Assembly: GCF_026340095.1 (NCBI RefSeq)
Contig: NZ_JAPEPO010000001.1
Span: 4,483,501 to 4,547,500 of the forward strand
Source: Streptomyces sp. NBC_01446
GTDB taxonomy: Bacteria; Actinomycetota; Actinomycetes; Streptomycetales; Streptomycetaceae
Length of the DNA: 64,000 bases
Reading direction: 5' to 3'
Below the pieces are notes generated by a model that worked only from the letters and a program-made list of their open reading frames with translations, did not search any database and was not told the origin of the DNA. Within the stretch, counting starts at the first letter, position 1; each line of letters starts with the position of its first letter. A program made the translations under genes and the position numbers. This document shows, piece by piece, positions 60,224 through 64,000 of the stretch.

Positions 60224-60685
60224 GTGCAGGTGCTTCAAGTTCAGCTGGAGGTCGGGGCGGATCCCGCGGAGGTGGGGCGAGCCCGCAGGTGGGCGCGCTC
60301 GCGCCTCGCAGGGTCCGGGATGGAGGCCGATGAGCCACTGGCGGAGACGCTCATCCTGATCGTCTCCGAGCTCGTCACCAACGCCGTGGTGCACACCGGC
60401 TGTCCGGCCGTTCTGCGCATGCTGCTGCCGGGTGTCCCGGCGGAGGCCAGCGTCGGCACGGTCCGCGTGGAGGTGGCCGACGCCAGCGACCGGCCCCCCG
60501 CGCCGCGGCACGCCGGCGGGGAAGAGACCAACGGCCGCGGCCTGGAACTCGTCGACGGCCTGGCGGACCGCTGGGGCTGGCGGCCCGAGGGGACGGGCAA
60601 GGCCATCTGGTGCGAGATCGACCGCTGCGGCGCTCAGGGCGCGGGGGCGGGGACGTATCAGGGGATGGCCTACGAGGCGGTGTAG
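60224..60685 (+). CDS. HATPase-domain (anti-sigma kinase-like) protein
   Basis: This 153-residue protein is a stand-alone GHKL ATPase domain of the type that regulates sigma factors by binding STAS proteins: ILIVSELVTNAVVHTG near residue 50 (N box), the G1-like VEVADASDRPP near 83 and TNGRGLELVDGLADRWGW near 103. Many Streptomyces copies lack proven partners. GTG start. It is separated from the dehydrogenase gene by 427 bases and followed by a hairpin at 60931. Confidence 0.83.
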   Translation: MQVLQVQLEVGADPAEVGRARRWARSRLAGSGMEADEPLAETLILIVSELVTNAVVHTGCPAVLRMLLPGVPAEASVGTVRVEVADASDRPPAPRHAGGEETNGRGLELVDGLADRWGWRPEGTGKAIWCEIDRCGAQGAGAGTYQGMAYEAV

Positions 60686-61040
60686 TTCCGGCTCCCGGTG
60701 CCTCTCGGGGTGGCAGTGGGCGGTCCCCGTGCGTCTGAGTGCGCCTGAGTGTGTCGGTTCGAGCCGGGCGTGCGCCGTCATAAATGTCACATAACTGGCA
60801 AATCTCCTTACGGGTGTTGACGCCGGGTGTCCGTTTGATCACGCTTGTGGTCAGCGATTCGTGGCGAGGGGACGTCAAGGGTCCCGGTGACGGGGGCCCT
60901 CGGCGAGTACGGGTCGTGCCGCGGCGGCCGGCTCCCCCAGGGGCCGGGGGAGCAGGGCCCGGGCGCCGGGGGCCGGACGGCGGTGCAGGTCGCATCGCCG
61001 TCCGGTTCTGAACTCCCTTACGCAACAAGCCTCTTGAGCT
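60686..61040. other. Spacer with terminator hairpin
   Basis: It contains GCTCCCCC/GGGGGAGC arms (60931-60938 and 60946-60953) around a 7-base loop, and a second GACGGCG/CGCCGTC pair near 60976-61003. Both could end transcription from the HATPase gene or from the convergent cyclase gene. The AT-richer stretch near 60779-60815 may hold a promoter. Confidence 0.5.
60931..60953. terminator. Hairpin terminator
   Basis: Perfect 8-bp stem with a 7-base loop in the spacer between two convergent genes. No T tract. Confidence 0.55.
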
Positions 61041-61967
61041 CTACAGGATCGCGACCGGGGCCACGGGTGTGCCGGTGCCGCCGACGAAGGGCTCGGGCAT
61101 CGCCGACAGCAGGAACGCGTAGCGCGATTCTTGTGCACAGGCTGTGGACAAGTTCTCCAGATTCCAGTTCTGTCCCTGGAGCATGCCCATTTCGACCAGG
61201 TCGAGGGCGTGCACCGGCAGCCAGAGGTTCTCGATCTCCGGCGGGAAGATCTCGAAGGTGAGGGTGTCGTTCGCGACCGCGGCCACGTCGCGCGCGTGGA
61301 ACCACTCGGGCGTGCGCACGGACAGGCCGGGCGACGGATAGCCGTACGCGTGCTTGTCGCCCGCCAGATACATCTGGATCTGGCCGGTGCGGACGAGGGC
61401 GATGTCGCCGGGGCGGACCGAGACATGGCCGAACTCCGCGGCCTCGTCCAGGTCTTCAGGTGTCACGGCGTGGTCGCCGGGCAGCCGGTCCACGCCCTTC
61501 GCCGCTGCGACGTCGAGCAGGACGCCGCGCGAGACGACGTGCGGGGCCTTGTCGATGCCGCTGAACCGCGCGCCGCCGTGCGCCGTGATCGTGTCGGCGG
61601 GGCGGCCGTTGTAGATCCGGCCCGAGTGCGAGACGTGGGTGAGGGCGTCCCAGTGGGTGGCCGTCTGGAGCCCCATGGTCACCGCGTCGTCGCTGGTGGC
61701 GACGGTGCCGGGGCCGAACAGTTCGTGGTTGATCTGGACCATGGTGTGGAGCGGGTTGACCCGGCCGGGGATCATCCCGGTCTGCACCCCGTCCTCCTTG
61801 AGGGGCAGCGCGAGCGCTGTCCGGCGGCCGGTGCGGACGGTCGCCGCGGCCTCGCGCACGACCTCGTCGGTGACCAGGTTGAGCGTGCCGATCTCGTCGT
61901 CGGCGCCCCAACGGCCCCAGTTGTTGACGCGCTTGGCCATCTCGTGGAACTCGGCAGGCAACGACAT
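61041..61967 (-). CDS. Cyclase-family (kynurenine-formamidase-like) hydrolase
   Basis: This 308-residue metal-dependent hydrolase of the cyclase/KynB family has the zinc motif HWDALTHVSH (near residue 105-114, HxDxxxH type). Later glycine-rich segments (GIDKAPHVVSRGVLLDV) are normal. Family members hydrolyse amides or lactone-like bonds. It is the minus-strand partner of the SDR gene, sharing the operators at 61999-62030, so it belongs to the same catabolic regulon. Confidence 0.83.
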   Translation of the reverse strand: MSLPAEFHEMAKRVNNWGRWGADDEIGTLNLVTDEVVREAAATVRTGRRTALALPLKEDGVQTGMIPGRVNPLHTMVQINHELFGPGTVATSDDAVTMGLQTATHWDALTHVSHSGRIYNGRPADTITAHGGARFSGIDKAPHVVSRGVLLDVAAAKGVDRLPGDHAVTPEDLDEAAEFGHVSVRPGDIALVRTGQIQMYLAGDKHAYGYPSPGLSVRTPEWFHARDVAAVANDTLTFEIFPPEIENLWLPVHALDLVEMGMLQGQNWNLENLSTACAQESRYAFLLSAMPEPFVGGTGTPVAPVAIL

Positions 61968-61998
61968 GAGTGCTCCCCGGGGGCTTGTCTTCGGGTAT

Positions 61999-62012
61999 CT
62001 GACGAGTCATAG
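61999..62012. promoter_or_regulatory. Operator, site 3 (CTGACGAGTCATAG)
   Basis: Third member of the operator family, in the 85-base spacer between cyclase and SDR genes, again preceded by TAT. The right arm is degenerate. Confidence 0.5.
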
Positions 62013-62015
62013 AAT

Positions 62016-62030
62016 CTAACGGTCCGTCAG
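62016..62030. promoter_or_regulatory. Operator, site 4 (CTAACGGTCCGTCAG)
   Basis: Fourth member, almost palindromic (CTAACGG / CCGTCAG around one base). Two adjacent sites 3 and 4 suggest cooperative binding of a dimeric repressor between the divergent genes. Confidence 0.6.
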
Positions 62031-62052
62031 AAACCGCGGGAAGGGGCCGGAC

Positions 62053-62964
62053 GTGGGGAACTTCTTGGCAGGCAAGGTGGTGGCCGTCACCGGGGCCGGG
62101 CGCGGCATCGGCAGGGCCGTCGCGCTCGCCTGCGCCGCCGAGGGCGCACGGGTCGTGGTCAACGACTACGGGGTGTCCATCGAGGGCGGCGAGCCGGCGA
62201 GCGAGATCGCCGAGTCCGTCGTCAAGGAGATCGAGGCGGCCGGTGGCGAGGCCGTCGCCGTCGCCGACGACATCTCGACCATGGCGGGCGGACAGCGGAT
62301 CGTCGACGTGGCGCTCGCTCGGTACGGACGGATCGACGGCGTCGTCTGCGTCGCCGGGATCCTGCGCGAGCGGATGCTGTTCAACATGTCCGAGCAGGAG
62401 TGGGACCCGGTGGTCGCCACGCACCTGAAGGGCACGTTCACCGTGTTCCGGGCTGCGTCCGCCGTCATGCGCAAGCAGGGGTCGGGCACGCTCATCGGCT
62501 TCACCAGCGGCAACCACCAGGGTTCCGTGGCGCAGGCCAACTACAGCGCCGCCAAGGGCGGGATCATCTCGCTCGTGCGCAGCGCCGCGCTCGGACTGCA
62601 CAAGTACGGTGTGACGGCGAACGCGGTCGCGCCCGTCGCCCGTACCCGTATGTCGGCGAACGTGCCCATGGAGCTCAAGGAGATCGGGGAGCCGGAGGAC
62701 GTCGCCGCGCTCGTCGTCTATCTGCTCAGCGAGCGCGCCCGCGCCGAGAAGATCACCGGGCAGGTGTACACGATCGCCGGCCCGAAGATCGCGGTGTGGG
62801 CCCAGCCGAGGGAGCTGCGCTCGGGTTACGCGGAGGGCGGCTGGACCCCGGACAAGATCGCGGATTTCCTGCCGGGCACCGTGGGCGTCGATCCGATGCC
62901 GATGCTGGCGCAGCTGGAGGCGATGGCCGAGGCGGCCGCGGCGAAAGCGCGGCCCAATCAGTGA
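62053..62964 (+). CDS. SDR-family dehydrogenase (MFE-2/17beta-HSD4-like)
   Basis: This 303-residue short-chain dehydrogenase has TGAGRGIGRAV near residue 14 as the NAD-binding glycine motif, a later DISTMAGG, and YSAAKGG with the catalytic Tyr/Lys near 165. The C-terminal extension of about 40 residues and the overall resemblance to the dehydrogenase part of multifunctional enzyme 2 suggest a 3-hydroxyacyl-CoA substrate. GTG start with GGAAGGGG about eight bases upstream. The third dehydrogenase gene follows 33 bases later. Confidence 0.85.
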   Translation: MGNFLAGKVVAVTGAGRGIGRAVALACAAEGARVVVNDYGVSIEGGEPASEIAESVVKEIEAAGGEAVAVADDISTMAGGQRIVDVALARYGRIDGVVCVAGILRERMLFNMSEQEWDPVVATHLKGTFTVFRAASAVMRKQGSGTLIGFTSGNHQGSVAQANYSAAKGGIISLVRSAALGLHKYGVTANAVAPVARTRMSANVPMELKEIGEPEDVAALVVYLLSERARAEKITGQVYTIAGPKIAVWAQPRELRSGYAEGGWTPDKIADFLPGTVGVDPMPMLAQLEAMAEAAAAKARPNQ

Positions 62965-62997
62965 CGTCGAGGTCGAGGCCGGGGGCGGAGGCGCGTT

Positions 62998-64000
62998 GTG
63001 GAGTTCGGGTTCGGGGATGAGGACGAGGCGTTCCGGCGGGAGGCCCGCGCGTGGCTCGCGGAGCACCTCACCGGCGAGTACGCCGTCGCCCGGGGGCGCG
63101 GCGGGCCCGGGAGCGAGCACGAGGACGCCGGCGTACGGCGGTCCTGGGAACGGGAGCTGGGCGCGTCCGGGTGGATCGGGCTCGGCTGGCAGCGCGACGG
63201 GTACGGCAACCGGGCCGCCTCGCTGACGCAGCAGGTCGTCTGGGCCGAGGAGTACGCGCGGGCCCGGGCGCCCGCACGCCACGGGCACATCGGCGAGAAC
63301 CTGCTCGCCCCGACCCTGATCGCCTACGGCGACGAGGCGCAGCAACAGCGCTTCCTGCCGCCCGTCGCCTCCGGCGAGGAGCTGTGGTGCCAGGGGTACA
63401 GCGAGCCCGGCGCCGGTTCCGACCTCGCGAACCTGCGCACGACCGCCGTGCGCGACGGTGACACGTACCGCGTGACCGGGCAGAAGGTGTGGACGTCGCT
63501 CGCGCACGAGGCCGACTGGTGCTTCGTGCTCGCGCGCACCGAGGCGGGCTCGCGGCGCCATCACGGCCTGTCGTTCCTCCTCATGCCGATGGACCAGCCG
63601 GGCCGGATCGAGGTGCGGCCCATCCGGCAGCTGACCGGCACGAGCGAGTTCAACGAGGTGTTCTTCGACGGGGCGCACGCGCGCGTGGAGCACGTCGTCG
63701 GCGGCGAGGGGAACGGCTGGCGGGTCGCCATGGGGCTGCTCGCCCTGGAGCGCGGCGTCTCGACGCTCGCCCAGCAGATCGGCTTCGCCGCCGAACTCGC
63801 CGAGGTCGTACGGACCGCGGTGCGTACGGGCGCGGCCGAGGACCCGCTGTTCAGGGACCGCCTCGTACGGCAGTGGGCCGAGCTGCGCGTCATGCGGTTC
63901 AACGCGCTGCGCACGCTCGGCGGCGCGCAGGACCCGGGCGCCCCGAGCGTCGCCAAGCTCCTGTGGGGCCGCTGGCACCAGCGCCTCGGCGAACTCGCCC
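62998..64000 (+). CDS. Acyl-CoA dehydrogenase, cut by window edge
   Basis: The first 334 residues are in the window. QGYSEPGAGSDLANLRTTAV near residue 137 and QKVWTSLAHEADWCFVLART near 161 are FAD-domain motifs. The sequence is open to the end of the window. The GTG at 62998 has GGAGG seven bases upstream. Third dehydrogenase of the island, linked to the SDR gene in the same direction. Confidence 0.83.
   Translation, partial: MEFGFGDEDEAFRREARAWLAEHLTGEYAVARGRGGPGSEHEDAGVRRSWERELGASGWIGLGWQRDGYGNRAASLTQQVVWAEEYARARAPARHGHIGENLLAPTLIAYGDEAQQQRFLPPVASGEELWCQGYSEPGAGSDLANLRTTAVRDGDTYRVTGQKVWTSLAHEADWCFVLARTEAGSRRHHGLSFLLMPMDQPGRIEVRPIRQLTGTSEFNEVFFDGAHARVEHVVGGEGNGWRVAMGLLALERGVSTLAQQIGFAAELAEVVRTAVRTGAAEDPLFRDRLVRQWAELRVMRFNALRTLGGAQDPGAPSVAKLLWGRWHQRLGELA

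Noticed and set aside
1..64000. tRNA, rRNA, CRISPR or insertion-sequence genes
   Set aside because: I found no cloverleaf with CCA-type acceptor, no rRNA sequence, no regularly spaced direct repeats with unique spacers, and no transposase-like protein.

Overview
The window is high-GC actinobacterial DNA of the Streptomyces type. GTG starts are frequent, many neighbouring genes overlap by four bases (GTGA/ATGA), ribosome sites are GGAGG-like, and the gene content (DUF3027 protein, SCO4402-family protein, DmdR1-type iron regulator, NsdA-like regulator, ECF sigma factor with a zinc anti-sigma factor) is typical of a Streptomyces chromosome core arm. I saw no tRNA, rRNA, CRISPR array, prophage or insertion sequence.

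Layout. 1-13.5 kb: an MFS exporter cut by the window edge, a DUF3027 protein with a sacsin/Hsp90-like ATPase, a secreted protein, a CtpE-type P-type ATPase, a DUF2530 membrane protein, an NCS2 purine permease, a small ribbon-helix-helix protein and a MarR-MFS pair. 13.5-20.3 kb: a frameshifted GNAT gene, ThpR, a 29-residue membrane peptide, an aldo/keto reductase, an SGNH hydrolase, a surface protein, serC and a cytochrome P450. 20.4-25.6 kb: a large FAD/Fe-S dehydrogenase converging on a LysR gene, and an EamA exporter.

25.7-34.6 kb: one tightly coupled catabolic operon resembling Atu/Liu (acyclic terpene or leucine/isovalerate) gene sets. It encodes a TIGR03084 protein, AtuA, both carboxylase subunits, an acyl-CoA dehydrogenase, an internally deleted CoA-ligase remnant, an enoyl-CoA hydratase and a TetR regulator. 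A CAAGC-type operator lies in front and a strong bidirectional terminator behind. 34.6-44.7 kb: citrate synthase with direct repeats in its leader, pdxH, a hydrolase, dmdR1, a SIS protein, a PAS sensor, an orphan promoter/leader-peptide/structured-RNA unit, purU, an SCO4402-family protein and a lipoprotein substrate-binding protein. 44.8-54.7 kb: a proline-rich membrane protein, an NsdA-like TPR regulator, a prim-pol protein, an ABC exporter, an ECF sigma/anti-sigma pair, a STAS protein and an EF-hand protein.

54.7-64 kb: a second catabolic island containing a CoA ligase, an amidohydrolase, a large plus a small acyl-CoA dehydrogenase, a cyclase-family hydrolase, an SDR and a third acyl-CoA dehydrogenase cut by the edge. 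Its two divergent promoter regions share a palindromic CTGACG-N3-CRTCAG operator, so the genes probably form one TetR-type regulon for an unknown carboxylic acid.

The less ordinary signals are: two AT-rich islands sharing an in-phase 11-mer inside two unrelated catabolic genes (20.9 and 28.1 kb); the orphan leader/RNA unit at 41.6-41.84 kb; the shared operator of the right-hand island; a run of tandem duplications placed exactly at gene 3' ends; and two copies of a palindromic element inserted in coding sequence.
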